DNA of 64,000 nt, from contig CAKVIN010000004.1 of NCBI GenBank assembly GCA_934754425.1, forward strand, positions 1 to 64,000, in the 5' to 3' direction. The stretch is from an uncultured Candidatus Melainabacteria bacterium. GTDB taxonomy: Bacteria; Cyanobacteriota; Vampirovibrionia; Gastranaerophilales; Gastranaerophilaceae. A model generated the notes under the pieces. It ran no database searches. It was not told the DNA's origin and saw only the letters and a program-made list of their open reading frames with translations. The translations under genes and the position numbers were made by a program. Numbering within the stretch: the first letter of the stretch is position 1; the number at the start of each line of letters is the position of its first letter. Positions 24,589 to 34,081 of the stretch are shown piece by piece.

Positions 24589-25399
24589 AAACTTCTAAAC
24601 AAAGCTTATAAACATCATTTTTATTCATATCATAAAGAGTTGAAATTATTATTGAAATATCTTTTGCTTTAAACCCTTTTTCTTTTAATTTTTTTATCTT
24701 CATTTCCAAATCAACCAATTCAGGATTGCTGTCAGCATAAATCATACACACAATTTCACCTTTAATTCCATATTGAAAATGCGTAAGTATTTCTTGCGGA
24801 GTACCAATTTTAATTTCTTCAAACAATTTTGATAGCTCTCTTGCTAATACAATTTTAGAAGTCGGACGCACTTTTTCAATAACACTAACTGTTTTCAAAA
24901 TTCTTTCCGGAGAATCATAAAAGACAGTATTAATACCGGAATATTTTTCAACCAATTCTTTTATTTGTTTTTCACTACGTGGAATAAAACCTACAAATGC
25001 AAATTCTTCCCCACCCCTAGGTACTTGAGATAAAAATGTCGTCACAGCAGAAGCTCCCGGAAGCGCAGTAATCTCAAAATTTTCTTTTCTTAATTCTTCT
25101 ACTATCACATTCCCAGGGTCACAAATCATCGGCGTACCAGCATCTGACACAAGCGCAATCGTTTTTCCATTTCTTAATTCATTTAAGAAAAACTCAACAC
25201 GTTCACGCTCATTATATTTATGATAAGAAATACATTTTGTCCTAATATCATAGTGATTAAGAAGTTTTTGTGTAGTTCTTGTGTCTTCACACGCAATAAA
25301 ATCAACTTCTTTAAGAATTTCAACCGCTCTTATTGTAATATCTGTAATATTACCAATCGGTGTCGGCACTATATAAAACTGAAATTTTCTTTGTGACAT
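24587..25399 (-). CDS. rsmI: 16S rRNA 2'-O-ribose (C1402) methyltransferase RsmI
   Basis: SAM-dependent tetrapyrrole-methylase fold enzyme. The 270-residue protein has the signature YIVPTPIGNITDIT at the N terminus, ACEDTRTTQKLL, the SAM-binding ALVSDAGTPMICDPG and TALPGASA, and GFIPRSEKQ. Length is normal. Confidence 0.95.
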   Translation of the reverse strand: MSQRKFQFYIVPTPIGNITDITIRAVEILKEVDFIACEDTRTTQKLLNHYDIRTKCISYHKYNERERVEFFLNELRNGKTIALVSDAGTPMICDPGNVIVEELRKENFEITALPGASAVTTFLSQVPRGGEEFAFVGFIPRSEKQIKELVEKYSGINTVFYDSPERILKTVSVIEKVRPTSKIVLARELSKLFEEIKIGTPQEILTHFQYGIKGEIVCMIYADSNPELVDLEMKIKKLKEKGFKAKDISIIISTLYDMNKNDVYKLCLEV

Positions 25400-25441
25400 A
25401 TGAGCATTCTACCATAAAATAAATCAAACTACCTTTTTTAC

Positions 25442-25482
25442 AAAAAAAAAACGAGCATTTACTAATAAATACCCGTTTTTTT
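25442..25482 (-). terminator. Terminator downstream of the HEAT-like gene
   Basis: Imperfect stem AAAAACGaGcATTT / AAATaCcCGTTTTT followed on the minus strand by a T-run. Confidence 0.7.
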
Positions 25483-25508
25483 AGTGTAGTTAATTATTAA
25501 ATAAACCA

Positions 25509-26912
25509 TTATTGATTATTGGCTTCATTCAAAGCTCTTGTTGCTGACATTGCAACCAACGGGTTTGTATCAGTTTGAGCAAGAGTGAATAAAGTTGTAA
25601 GTTCTTCTTTATATTCAGGTCTTTCAATATGACTTAATGCATCAATTGCAGCCAATTTTACTTCCGGATTTGGATTATATCTTAAAGCATCAACAATTGC
25701 TGATGTTCCCGGCAAATCTGTCATTGGTACAATATTACCTGTTTGTTTTTCTACTTCATCAGTATAAATCTTCGCTAATACAGCCATTGTGTACATTGCG
25801 TATTCTTTATTTCTTTCTGCTTGTTCCATTGGAGAAATTTGATTTGCAAGATTCACTTCCGCTTGTGTCAATTGATAAGGCAATTTAACATCCTTATCAT
25901 CCTTTGCACTTTCCTTAACTAAATAATTTGCAATCACTTTCTTTCTTGCTTGAACTTGTTCTTCACTAGGAGAAGCTAGTTCAGAAGTATCAGCTTTTGT
26001 AATATCAATCAAAGTTGAAAAAACATCTCTTACGATATAAGGTATTGCATTTTCTGAATCATCCATAGATATTCTTGCAATTTCTTCCATTTGTTGAGCT
26101 TGCACATCATAATCGTCACTTGTCAAATTTGAAATCACAAGCGGAATATCAACATCCGGTTGAATTTCTTCACCGGCAATTATTTCCGGTCTTTTCTTTT
26201 CTATTTCTTTAACTTCCGAATCCATAACTTTGACATCGTCATTGATTTCATCCGCTTCTTTTACATCATCATTTTTTACAGGAGATAAAGCCTCTTCCTT
26301 AACTTCATCTTCCTTAACTACGTCATTTTTTACCTCTGTTTTATCATTTTCAGAATCATCAATTGCGACATTCACATTTTCAGAATCGACATCAGATTTT
26401 TCTTCAACATTTTCTTCATTTTCTACTTCTTCTGCAGAAATTTTTTCCCCTTTTTCAGCTTCTACAGTTGTATAATTAGCCACCGGAACTTCAGGTTTTT
26501 CTGCTTCTTCAACTTCTTCAGCTTCATCAACTGTTTTCAATTCCTTAACCGGTTCAAAATCTTTACTTTCAACTTCTAGTTCATTTTCCATTTTAGGTAA
26601 AATTACATTTGTCGTATGATAAGCTAAATTAAACCCTTGTGGAATTTGCACAGGATTAATTTGCGCCATATCATAAGTTAAGGGTGCTTGTGCTTGCGGA
26701 TAATCGTAAATTGAATGTACAGGTTCAGCATGGACGGTCGGATTATCAATATTAATATTTACAGCATTATAATCACCGTTAGAATTAATAGGATTAGTCG
26801 CTACAGAATTTTGATTATTATTTCCACCAACAAAAACTTCCGGCTTTGAAATATTAATCTTTACAGCACTGTAATTCCCTTTGTTAAAACCGTTATCTAT
26901 TGATTGAACCAT
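25509..26912 (-). CDS. Acidic protein with C-terminal HEAT-like repeats
   Basis: Not recognised by function. The 467-residue protein has an N terminus with two imperfect repeats of (G/N)(N/D)YxAVxINI (about 12-22 and 47-55), a low-complexity Glu/Asp/Val-rich region (about 110-245) and an all-helical C-terminal part (about 255-467) with HEAT-type units (NPEVKLAAIDALSHI, NPLVAMSATRALNEA). No signal peptide or membrane segment. Probably a scaffold. It has its own long leader and a terminator. Confidence 0.65.
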   Translation of the reverse strand: MVQSIDNGFNKGNYSAVKINISKPEVFVGGNNNQNSVATNPINSNGDYNAVNINIDNPTVHAEPVHSIYDYPQAQAPLTYDMAQINPVQIPQGFNLAYHTTNVILPKMENELEVESKDFEPVKELKTVDEAEEVEEAEKPEVPVANYTTVEAEKGEKISAEEVENEENVEEKSDVDSENVNVAIDDSENDKTEVKNDVVKEDEVKEEALSPVKNDDVKEADEINDDVKVMDSEVKEIEKKRPEIIAGEEIQPDVDIPLVISNLTSDDYDVQAQQMEEIARISMDDSENAIPYIVRDVFSTLIDITKADTSELASPSEEQVQARKKVIANYLVKESAKDDKDVKLPYQLTQAEVNLANQISPMEQAERNKEYAMYTMAVLAKIYTDEVEKQTGNIVPMTDLPGTSAIVDALRYNPNPEVKLAAIDALSHIERPEYKEELTTLFTLAQTDTNPLVAMSATRALNEANNQ

Positions 26913-27103
26913 ACTTTACATCCTTTCAACACATTTACATCTGTTTAGTTAAAGTTCATAAAAACATAAATTTGCGTTTTTTAAAATATAAATTTACAAT
27001 TATTTACATGTTTTATTCAACATTCTATCTAAGTGCTTTTTAGTCATTGTTGCTTTTCTTTTAATTTTAAGCTAAATATTATCTCTAGCAAGGAGAGTTG
27101 AAA

Positions 27104-28006
27104 ATGAAAAAAGGAAGAACTATTGGAACTGCAAACGGTATTATTGCAGCAACAAGTTATAGCACAAATCCTCTTTTTGCACTACCACTGTACATGCACG
27201 GTATAGGAGTAAATTCAGTACTTTTTTACAGATATTCTTTTGCCGTATTAATTTATTATTTTTGGCTAAAATATTACAAAAAAATATCACTCAAAATATC
27301 CAAAAAAGAATTTCTGCCACTATTAATTTTAGGCTTGTTCTTTTCACTTTCATCATTAACACTTTTTGAAGCGTTCAAATTTATTGATGCAGGAATTGCT
27401 TGCACAATATTATTTATTTATCCGGTAATTGTCGCATTAATGATGACAATATTTTTTAAAGAAAAATTAACAAAAATTACAATTTTAGCAATCATATTAA
27501 CAAGCATTGGAATAGTTTTATTATACAAATGCGAAACCGGAGTAACATTAGATTTACACGGAGTTCTATTGGTAATATTATCAGCATTTTTATACGCATT
27601 TTATATCATCGGAGTAAAGAACAACAAAATTGCAAAATCTATCAATAGCGCAAAATTAAGTTTTTATGTTATGTTATTTGGGCTGCTCATATACATTATC
27701 AATTTAAAATTCTGCACAGAACTTCAAATACCTAATGAACAATATTTATGTTTTTTTGCAATAGGACTGGCAATTTTTCCAACAATAATTTCTCTGGAAA
27801 CAATAACAATAGCTATTAAACTGATTGGCTCAACCAAAACAGCTGTTTTAGGTGCTTTAGAGCCACTTACGGCAATATTCTTCGGAGTTTTGTTTTTCCA
27901 CGAAACATTAACTCTAAGAATAATTTTAGGCATTATTTTAATTCTTTCCGGAGTAATATTAATCATAACTAAAAATGGAAAAACTAAGTTAAAAAGGATT
28001 AAATAA
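27104..28006 (+). CDS. DMT-superfamily (EamA) transporter
   Basis: The 300-residue protein has ten predicted membrane helices in two EamA halves, each starting near a TNPLFALPLY-type segment; the C-terminal half ends with LGALEPLTAIFFGVLFFHETLTLRIILGIILI. Start chosen at ATG 27104, 8 nt after AGGAG; a TTG at 27098 lies too close. Substrate unknown (metabolite exporter or uptake). Its stop overlaps the start of tag (TAATG). Confidence 0.85.
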   Translation: MKKGRTIGTANGIIAATSYSTNPLFALPLYMHGIGVNSVLFYRYSFAVLIYYFWLKYYKKISLKISKKEFLPLLILGLFFSLSSLTLFEAFKFIDAGIACTILFIYPVIVALMMTIFFKEKLTKITILAIILTSIGIVLLYKCETGVTLDLHGVLLVILSAFLYAFYIIGVKNNKIAKSINSAKLSFYVMLFGLLIYIINLKFCTELQIPNEQYLCFFAIGLAIFPTIISLETITIAIKLIGSTKTAVLGALEPLTAIFFGVLFFHETLTLRIILGIILILSGVILIITKNGKTKLKRIK

Positions 28007-28551
28007 TGGACAGATGCAGCTGGGTAGATTTGAATTCAGAAATTTATATCAAATACCACGATGAAGAATGGGGAATTCCGAAATATAATGATAGAGATTT
28101 ATTTGAACTCCTTATTTTGGAAGGTTTTCAAGCCGGATTATCTTGGATAACCATTTTAAAAAAACGAGAAGCTTTTAGAGAAGCATTTGATAATTTTGAC
28201 GTTGAAAAAGTAGCTCTATATTCTCCTGAAAAAATCGAAGAATTACTTCAAAATAAAAATATCATCAGAAGCAAAACTAAAATAACTGCAGCTATTAATA
28301 ATGCTAAAAAATTTATAGAAATTCAAAAAGAATTTGGAAATTTTTCTGACTATATTTGGAGTTTTACAAATGGAAAAATCATAAAAAATACCGGAAATAA
28401 AATTCCTGTAAAAACAGAATTGTCAGAAAAAATTTCTAAAGACTTGAAAAAACGTGGCATGAAATACGTTGGCGCAATTATTATTTACTCATATTTACAA
28501 GCAATAGGTATTGTTAACGACCACGAGCAAAAGTGTTTTAAACATTATTAA
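28006..28551 (+). CDS. tag: DNA-3-methyladenine glycosylase I
   Basis: Excises 3-methyladenine from DNA. The 181-residue protein has the N-terminal RCSWV and the YHDEEWG motif, the helix-hairpin-helix region KKREAFREAF, and the C-terminal zinc-ligand segment VNDHEQKCFKH. Length normal. Translationally coupled to the transporter. Confidence 0.93.
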   Translation: MDRCSWVDLNSEIYIKYHDEEWGIPKYNDRDLFELLILEGFQAGLSWITILKKREAFREAFDNFDVEKVALYSPEKIEELLQNKNIIRSKTKITAAINNAKKFIEIQKEFGNFSDYIWSFTNGKIIKNTGNKIPVKTELSEKISKDLKKRGMKYVGAIIIYSYLQAIGIVNDHEQKCFKHY

Positions 28552-28751
28552 GACCAAAATTTTGAAATAAACACTTACTCATAATCTCTCACTCATCGAC
28601 TATTTTAAAAATTTTCACTTTCAATTTTTAACTACCACCAGACATTACTCTCCTAAACTCTACCCCTTAGCTTTACCCACTACTTTACAATTACCCCTGT
28701 TTTTGTTACGATTTTAGGGCGATATAGTAATTTTTATAGGGAGATAATAAA
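28552..28751 (+). other. Intergenic leader upstream of aspS with strand-biased composition
   Basis: No gene seen. From about 28600 to 28705 the plus strand is almost free of G and is C/T/A-rich. A weak TATAGT lies near 28722-28727. GGGAGA precedes the aspS TTG. Confidence 0.4.
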
Positions 28752-30527
28752 TTGAAAACCAGAATGAAATCTAACAATTGCGGAGAACTTAATCTAAGCA
28801 ATTTGAATGAAGAAGTAACATTATCCGGCTGGGTTTCTACAGTCAGAGATTTGGGCGGTATTTTGTTTATAGAACTTCGTGACAGAAGCGGATTTTTCCA
28901 GCTTGTAGCTAACCCTCAAATCAATCCGGAAGTTCACAAAGCTTTTGAAAAAGTTAGAAGTGAATATGTAATTATGGTAAAAGGTAAAGTTACAAAAAGA
29001 CCTGAAGAAACATACAATGAAAAATATCCTACCGGTCAAGTTGAAATGTACCCGGAATTTGTTGAAGTTCTAGCAGAATCAAAGGTTCTTCCTTTTATTT
29101 TAGGCGACGATAATGTTTCTGAAGACATCAGACTTAAATACAGATATCTTGATATCAGAAACGAAAAAATGCTTCATAACTTAAAAACAAGACACAACAT
29201 CGTTCAAGCAGTTAGAAACTATTTGAACGGTCAAGAATTTTTAGAAGTTGAAACACCAATTTTGATTAAAACAACTCCGGAAGGTGCTAGAGATTATTTA
29301 GTTCCATCTCGTGTTCAACCGGGTAAATTCTTTGCACTTCCACAATCACCACAAATTTTCAAACAATTATTGATGGTTGGTGGAATTGAAAAATACTATC
29401 AAATTGCAAAATGTTTCCGTGATGAAGACTTGAGAGCTGATAGACAACCTGAATTCACACAAATCGATATGGAAATGTCATTTGTTGAACAACCTGACGT
29501 AATCAAAATGGTTGAAGGCTTGTTAGTTGATGCGTTTAAAGCTGCAGGCGTTGAAATCAAACCTCCATTTATTCAAATGCCTTGGCAAGAAGCAATGGAT
29601 AAATATGGTTCTGACAAACCTGATACAAGATTTGGTTTAGAATTGTTTGATATCGGTGATATTATTCTTGAATCTAATTTTGAAATCGTTAAAAACACAC
29701 TTCAAAACGGTGGTATCATAAGAGGTATCAGAATCCCTGGCGGTGCTAAATATTCTAGAAAAGATATTGATGATATTACAAAACTTGCTGTATCATTCGG
29801 TGCTAAAGCTTTAGCAAATATTATTTATAACGAAGATGGTACTGCAAAATCTCCTGTATTGAAATTCGTTACAGAAGAACAAGCAAAAGCTATTCAAGAA
29901 AGAGCTGGTGCTCAAGCCGGAGATATCATTTTCTTCGTAGCTGATAAGCCAAAATTAGTTTATGATATTATGGGCAGATTAAGATTACATTTCGGTAAAT
30001 CTTTGAACTTGATTGACGAAAACAAACACAACTTATTATGGGTTGTAGACTTCCCAATGTTTGAATGGTCAGATGAAGAAGGTAGATTTATGGCAATGCA
30101 CCACCCATTCACATCTCCAAACTTAGAAGACTTAGAGAAATTAGATAGCGGAGATTTGGGTAATGTTAAATCAATTGCTTATGATATCGTTTACAACGGT
30201 ACTGAATTAGGCGGTGGCTCTGTTAGAATCCACTCATCAGAAGTACAAAAGAAAATCTTCAAAGCGTTAGGCTTGACAGAAGAAGAAGCAACTGAAAAAT
30301 TTGGATTTATGGTTAATGCTCTTCAATACGGTACTCCACCTCACGCAGGTTTAGCAATCGGCTTGGACAGATTAGTTGCATTATTATGCAGAACAGATTC
30401 TATCCGTGACGTTATTGCGTTCCCTAAGAATGCAAGTGCTAAGTGTTTGATGAGCGATGCTCCGGGTGAAGCTTCATTGCAACAAATGAGAGAATTGCAT
30501 ATTAAGAGCACAGTTAAGAAAGACTAA
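28752..30527 (+). CDS. aspS: Aspartyl-tRNA synthetase
   Basis: Charges tRNA-Asp (or Asp/Asn). The 591-residue class II enzyme has the N-terminal OB fold (LSGWVSTVRDLGGILFIELR), motif 2 (CFRDEDLRADRQPEFTQID), the bacterial GAD insertion (about 290-410) and motif 3 (GLAIGLDRLVALL). The start is TTG at 28752 behind GGGAGA; the next ATG (28764) lies too far from that site. A hairpin terminator follows. Confidence 0.97.
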   Translation: MKTRMKSNNCGELNLSNLNEEVTLSGWVSTVRDLGGILFIELRDRSGFFQLVANPQINPEVHKAFEKVRSEYVIMVKGKVTKRPEETYNEKYPTGQVEMYPEFVEVLAESKVLPFILGDDNVSEDIRLKYRYLDIRNEKMLHNLKTRHNIVQAVRNYLNGQEFLEVETPILIKTTPEGARDYLVPSRVQPGKFFALPQSPQIFKQLLMVGGIEKYYQIAKCFRDEDLRADRQPEFTQIDMEMSFVEQPDVIKMVEGLLVDAFKAAGVEIKPPFIQMPWQEAMDKYGSDKPDTRFGLELFDIGDIILESNFEIVKNTLQNGGIIRGIRIPGGAKYSRKDIDDITKLAVSFGAKALANIIYNEDGTAKSPVLKFVTEEQAKAIQERAGAQAGDIIFFVADKPKLVYDIMGRLRLHFGKSLNLIDENKHNLLWVVDFPMFEWSDEEGRFMAMHHPFTSPNLEDLEKLDSGDLGNVKSIAYDIVYNGTELGGGSVRIHSSEVQKKIFKALGLTEEEATEKFGFMVNALQYGTPPHAGLAIGLDRLVALLCRTDSIRDVIAFPKNASAKCLMSDAPGEASLQQMRELHIKSTVKKD

Positions 30528-30546
30528 AACAATAAATAAAAAAGTA

Positions 30547-30589
30547 AGATAAAAGGCGACAATACAAAGTATTGTTGCTTTTTATCTTA
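30547..30589 (+). terminator. Terminator of aspS
   Basis: A 20-bp stem AAGATAAAAGGCGACAATAC with its complement (two G-U pairs) around AAA; U-rich bases close the 3' arm. Confidence 0.8.
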
Positions 30590-30605
30590 AATAAGCACAA
30601 AAAAC

Positions 30606-30634
30606 TTGACAGTATCAACCGTTTATTTTAAACT
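30606..30634 (+). promoter_or_regulatory. Promoter of rpmI-rplT
   Basis: Perfect TTGACA (30606-30611), 17-bp spacer, TAAACT (30629-30634). The leader of about 60 nt can fold through CCGA...TCGG and AAG/CTT pairs, and may be the site of L20 autoregulation. infC is not present, unlike the common infC-rpmI-rplT order. Confidence 0.7.
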
Positions 30635-30703
30635 TAACATGCCGAAGTATAGTGCTATGGTATGCCTTGCTCGGATAATGCACAAAAGTTAAGGAGACTA
30701 AAA

Positions 30704-30913
30704 ATGCCAAAATTAAAAACTCACCGTGCAGCAGCTAAAAGATACAAAGTTACTGGCACAGGTAAAATCACAAGAAGACATGCAGGTATTGGCCACTTGC
30801 TTCAACACAAGTCAGAATCAAGAAAACGTAAGATTTTCGGAGATGTTGTAATTTCTGAAACTCACGAAAAATTGGTTTCTAAAGAATTACCTTACAAGAA
30901 GTATGCTAGATAG
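30704..30913 (+). CDS. rpmI: 50S ribosomal protein L35
   Basis: Start at ATG 30704, 7 nt after AAGGAG, giving 69 residues that begin MPKLKTHRAAAKRYKVTGTG, the canonical N terminus; an upstream ATG in frame (30662) would add 14 atypical residues. RHAGIGHLLQHKS and the C-terminal KKYAR also fit. Followed 12 bp later by rplT. Confidence 0.96.
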   Translation: MPKLKTHRAAAKRYKVTGTGKITRRHAGIGHLLQHKSESRKRKIFGDVVISETHEKLVSKELPYKKYAR

Positions 30914-30925
30914 GAGTGTTGAACA

Positions 30926-31276
30926 ATGAGAATTAAACGTGGAAATGTATGTCGTAACAGACACAAAAAAATATTAAAGCTTGCTAAAGGCTTCAAAGGT
31001 GCAAGAAGCAGAATATTTAAGGTTGCTAACATTGCTGTAATGAAAGCTCTTAAATACGCTTACAGAGATAGACGTGCTACAAAACGCAATATGCGTCGTT
31101 TGTGGATTGTTAGAATCAATGCAGCTGTTAGAGCAGAAGGCATGAGCTATTCTAGATTTGTAAATGCTTGCAAAAAAGCAAACATTCAAGTTAACAGAAA
31201 AATGCTTGCTGACCTAGCTGTAAACGATAAAGAAGCTTTCTCTGTTATCGTAGAAGCTGCAAAAGCTGCTTTATAA
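30926..31276 (+). CDS. rplT: 50S ribosomal protein L20
   Basis: The 116-residue protein has the basic N-terminal extension (MRIKRGNVCRNRHKKILK), YAYRDRRATKRNMRRLWI and RINAAVR, all standard. L20 binds 23S rRNA early in assembly and often represses its own operon. Confidence 0.98.
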   Translation: MRIKRGNVCRNRHKKILKLAKGFKGARSRIFKVANIAVMKALKYAYRDRRATKRNMRRLWIVRINAAVRAEGMSYSRFVNACKKANIQVNRKMLADLAVNDKEAFSVIVEAAKAAL

Positions 31277-31296
31277 TTTATAGGTCTAAACAAACT

Positions 31297-31334
31297 AAAA
31301 ATCCGGTTTTTCAAAAGAAAAATCGGATTTTTTT
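31297..31334. terminator. Bidirectional terminator after rplT
   Basis: AAAATCCGgTTTTTC / GAAAAAtCGGATTTT followed by T-runs; also suits the convergent gene at 31365. Confidence 0.88.
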
Positions 31335-31364
31335 ATTGAGAAAAAGGAGTAGGAAAATTTTAAA

Positions 31365-31778
31365 TTACATATCATATACAAAGTTTTGACCGGTTGTATT
31401 TTCTGATGCTTCTTTTGCCATCGCTTGTGAAGCAAAAAACATTTGTTTTGCATAACTTTGAATTTCTGTATTGTATACTCTTTGGTCAAAAATATTTTCA
31501 TATTTTTCAAGATAATCACCAATAGGGTTGATAGCACCAGTAAGTAAGTTTGTTGCAGTAGTGGCAAATTGTTCTAAAACTTTTTCACCAACACCCATTT
31601 CAGCTAATTTCTCAGATAGTGTTAAAGTTAAAAACCCGCTATCTTTTACTGCTTCTTCAGCTTTTGCTTCAAGATTAGCTTCCATTTTAGCTTCTGCAGC
31701 TGCGTGCTGTTTTGTTGGATCATAAGTCTGAGTTTTGTAAGTCTGTAAAAAATTGTTTAAATTAAATGTTTCTGCCAT
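31365..31778 (-). CDS. Small alpha-helical protein under a sigma-28 promoter
   Basis: Not recognised. The 137-residue protein starts MAETFNLNNFLQTYKTQTYD, has an Ala/Glu-rich helix (24-45) and an amphipathic helical middle (MGVGEKVLEQFATTATNLL), and ends ...TGQNFVYDM. No signal peptide and no membrane segment. AAAGGAT lies just before the ATG. The perfect sigma-28 promoter 28 nt upstream places it in the flagellar/chemotaxis-type regulon, so it may be an exported flagellar substrate, a chaperone or a motility accessory protein. Confidence 0.7.
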   Translation of the reverse strand: MAETFNLNNFLQTYKTQTYDPTKQHAAAEAKMEANLEAKAEEAVKDSGFLTLTLSEKLAEMGVGEKVLEQFATTATNLLTGAINPIGDYLEKYENIFDQRVYNTEIQSYAKQMFFASQAMAKEASENTTGQNFVYDM

Positions 31779-31806
31779 ATCCTTTGCCCTTATTTTCGTA
31801 TTAATG

Positions 31807-31833
31807 TTATCGGCATTTTTTTCAAAAACTTTA
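31807..31833 (-). promoter_or_regulatory. Sigma-28 (FliA-type) promoter
   Basis: On the minus strand TAAAGTTT (31833-31826), 11-bp spacer, GCCGATAA (31814-31807): an exact match to the sigma-28 consensus in both boxes and spacing. The 50-bp stretch around it is nearly identical to that at 45009-45058. Confidence 0.88.
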
Positions 31834-32002
31834 GGATTTTTAAGAAACTTTTTACAATTCTTTACAAAAAAGTTTGAAGTATGTTCAAGATGTTTTTAAA
31901 TTCAATATAGCCTAACTGTCTAATGATATATTGCTTAAGTGGGTAATACCAATAATGACGGATTTTAGGTATTAATATTAAGTAAGAAAAAGGAGAAACA
32001 AT

Positions 32003-32191
32003 ATGATTAAACCAGTAACAACAAGCATTTTTTCAAAATTCACACCAATTAATAATATTGAAAAACTTACTAAAAAAGAAATTCAACGCACAAATTTCAC
32101 AAGACCAGATTCGCCAACCGGATTCTTTATTAATCAACTTGGAAAAAACAATAATAAATGTTTGAGCATTGCACCAGAAATATTCTATTAA
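32003..32191 (+). CDS. Small protein of unknown function
   Basis: A 62-codon frame with a good AGGAG site about 8 nt before the ATG. It begins MIKPVTTSIFSKF, similar to the N terminus MIKPIGMANTNFK of the protein at 55886, and includes NFTRPDSPTGFF. Mostly polar, no membrane segment. Real on the strength of the ribosome-binding site and composition; function unknown. Confidence 0.5.
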   Translation: MIKPVTTSIFSKFTPINNIEKLTKKEIQRTNFTRPDSPTGFFINQLGKNNNKCLSIAPEIFY

Positions 32192-32222
32192 CTTTTGCTT
32201 AAAAATTGGTTTTGGAAGAATA

Positions 32223-33152
32223 TTAATTTAACAATTGTTTAAACTCGGCATCCATGTCATTTTGAGCCATTTGAACGATTGGAATATTATATTCTTCCGC
32301 CAGTTTTTTCACTTTTATATCATAGTTTATAGCCAATGTTTTAACTCCGGCTTTTATTCCGACTACATTTGCGTGAAATCTCATCGCAACAAGATATTCC
32401 AAATTAGAAATACATTCAAACACATCATTAATTGCTAAATTATTTACAACTTCAATATTATTTTCTCGGCCGTTAATTTTTAAAATTCTAGCAAATTTCT
32501 CACAAACTTCTAAATCTACACTATCTTGCAAAGATATTATTTGTATTTTTTTATCCGCAAAATTTTTAATTACTTCTTCTGCAAGCCTATTTAAAAACTT
32601 ATCAGTTAAAGTCGGATAATTTCTTAATTGTATACCGACCACACCAATTTGATTTTTATGTGGAAGTTCTAACTCTAAAATAGGGTCTTTTACAAGTTCT
32701 GATTCTATTCCCCATTTTTTTAAAAGTTCTTGAGATTTTTTATCCCTTACAGAAATTTTATCAGCACGAGATAAAGCAAATCTTGTTAAAATTTGTCCGA
32801 TTTTAGAATTAATTGGCCCAATTCCTTGTGCAAATATTTCTACTTTTTTGCGTAAAATTAATGCAGAATATATGACACCGAGATAATAAATTAAACTTTT
32901 TACACTCGTTACATCCTGCAAAAGACTTCCACCACCTGATACAAGGACATCGGCTTCACATAAACTTTTCCAAAAATCAAGCATTTTGCAAGAAGCAACC
33001 TGATGTATTTGGGCAGTCTTTTGAGGGTTAGAAGAAATTAAAGTAATTTTTTCCGCACCACTTTTTTTAAGCCTGTCAGTCAATACTTTTGCGATTGCTT
33101 CGTCACCAAAATTATCAAATCCGATATAGCCGGATACAATATATTTTGTCAT
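32223..33152 (-). CDS. csaB: Polysaccharide pyruvyl transferase CsaB-like
   Basis: CsaB transfers pyruvate from PEP to a cell-wall polysaccharide, often to anchor S-layer-homology proteins. The 309-residue protein begins VSGYIGFDNFGDEAI, then SGGGSLLQD, FAQGIGPI, SVRDKKSQELL and the C-terminal MRFHANVVGIKAG, all family hallmarks. The last base of the upstream kinase gene is the first of this gene. Coupling to sugar-acid catabolism genes is unexpected. Confidence 0.85.
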   Translation of the reverse strand: MTKYIVSGYIGFDNFGDEAIAKVLTDRLKKSGAEKITLISSNPQKTAQIHQVASCKMLDFWKSLCEADVLVSGGGSLLQDVTSVKSLIYYLGVIYSALILRKKVEIFAQGIGPINSKIGQILTRFALSRADKISVRDKKSQELLKKWGIESELVKDPILELELPHKNQIGVVGIQLRNYPTLTDKFLNRLAEEVIKNFADKKIQIISLQDSVDLEVCEKFARILKINGRENNIEVVNNLAINDVFECISNLEYLVAMRFHANVVGIKAGVKTLAINYDIKVKKLAEEYNIPIVQMAQNDMDAEFKQLLN

Positions 33153-34081
33153 TAAACATTCTCCAAAACTGCGTTCTTATAAGGAATTGCTTGAATTGCA
33201 CCATAATTTTGAGTTTGTAATCCGGATACTACTGCTGCAAATTTTGTAGCCTCGCTTGGTGCGTAACCATTTGTTATTGCGTATAAAAATCCACCATTAA
33301 ACACATCACCGGAAGCAGTTGTATCTATTGCTTTTTGAGTGTTATAAAATTCTGTAAAAATAATTTCTCCACGATAACCGGTATAATATCCATTATCAAT
33401 GTGAGATTTTATAACAACAATTTTCACGCCTTTGTCCCAGAAATATTTTACGACTTTGTCAATTGAATCTACTTCATAAAGTCTTGCAGCATCATTTTTC
33501 AAACTCAAAAATATAATATCCGTAAATTCGACAATTTCTTCAAAATATTCTTTTGTGTCAGTAGAATTCATAAAACAAGATGTATAATTCGGGTCATAAG
33601 CAGTAAGAACATCATTTTCTTTAGCAATTTTAAATGATTCTCTAACAAGTTCTCTAGAGCTTGCACTCAGGGATTGCACAACTCCGGTTGAATAAATCAG
33701 TTTCAATTGTTTAATACATTCTTCTGAAATATCACTTATAGAAAGCTTTGTTGCTGCAGTTTTACGCTTGTAATACAAGAGTTCTTTCTTTTCAGGAGTC
33801 CTTGATACAATATACATTCCATTCTGCTCATCATTTGATTTGATAAGTGAAGTGTCAATATTTTCCTTCTGCAAGCTAGATAAAATAAATTCACTGAATC
33901 CGTCATTTCCAACTTGAGTTAAATAAGTAACATTACCGCCTAATCTTGCAACGGCAACAGCGGTTGTTACGGTATCTCCACCAAAAAATTTATTTAGCGT
34001 AGAAGTATCAGCCAGAGTTCCATTAGAAGAAAGCTCTACAAGACATTCACCGATTATTGCAATATCTACTTTTGCATCCAT
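33152..34081 (-). CDS. kdgK: 2-dehydro-3-deoxygluconokinase (PfkB family)
   Basis: Phosphorylates 2-keto-3-deoxygluconate to KDPG. The 309-residue protein has the PfkB signature 1 region (FFGGDTVTTAVAVARLGG, TYLTQVGNDGFSEFI), DPNYTSCF, and signature 2 DTTASGDVFNGGFLYAI with the catalytic Asp. The call as KdgK rather than another sugar kinase rests on the neighbouring KDPG aldolase gene, which overlaps its start by 16 bp. Confidence 0.83.
   Translation of the reverse strand: MDAKVDIAIIGECLVELSSNGTLADTSTLNKFFGGDTVTTAVAVARLGGNVTYLTQVGNDGFSEFILSSLQKENIDTSLIKSNDEQNGMYIVSRTPEKKELLYYKRKTAATKLSISDISEECIKQLKLIYSTGVVQSLSASSRELVRESFKIAKENDVLTAYDPNYTSCFMNSTDTKEYFEEIVEFTDIIFLSLKNDAARLYEVDSIDKVVKYFWDKGVKIVVIKSHIDNGYYTGYRGEIIFTEFYNTQKAIDTTASGDVFNGGFLYAITNGYAPSEATKFAAVVSGLQTQNYGAIQAIPYKNAVLENV

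Noticed and set aside
31295..31567. Minus-strand 90-codon frame beyond rplT.
   Set aside because: It overlaps the terminator and runs in another frame of the better-supported 31365-31778 gene.
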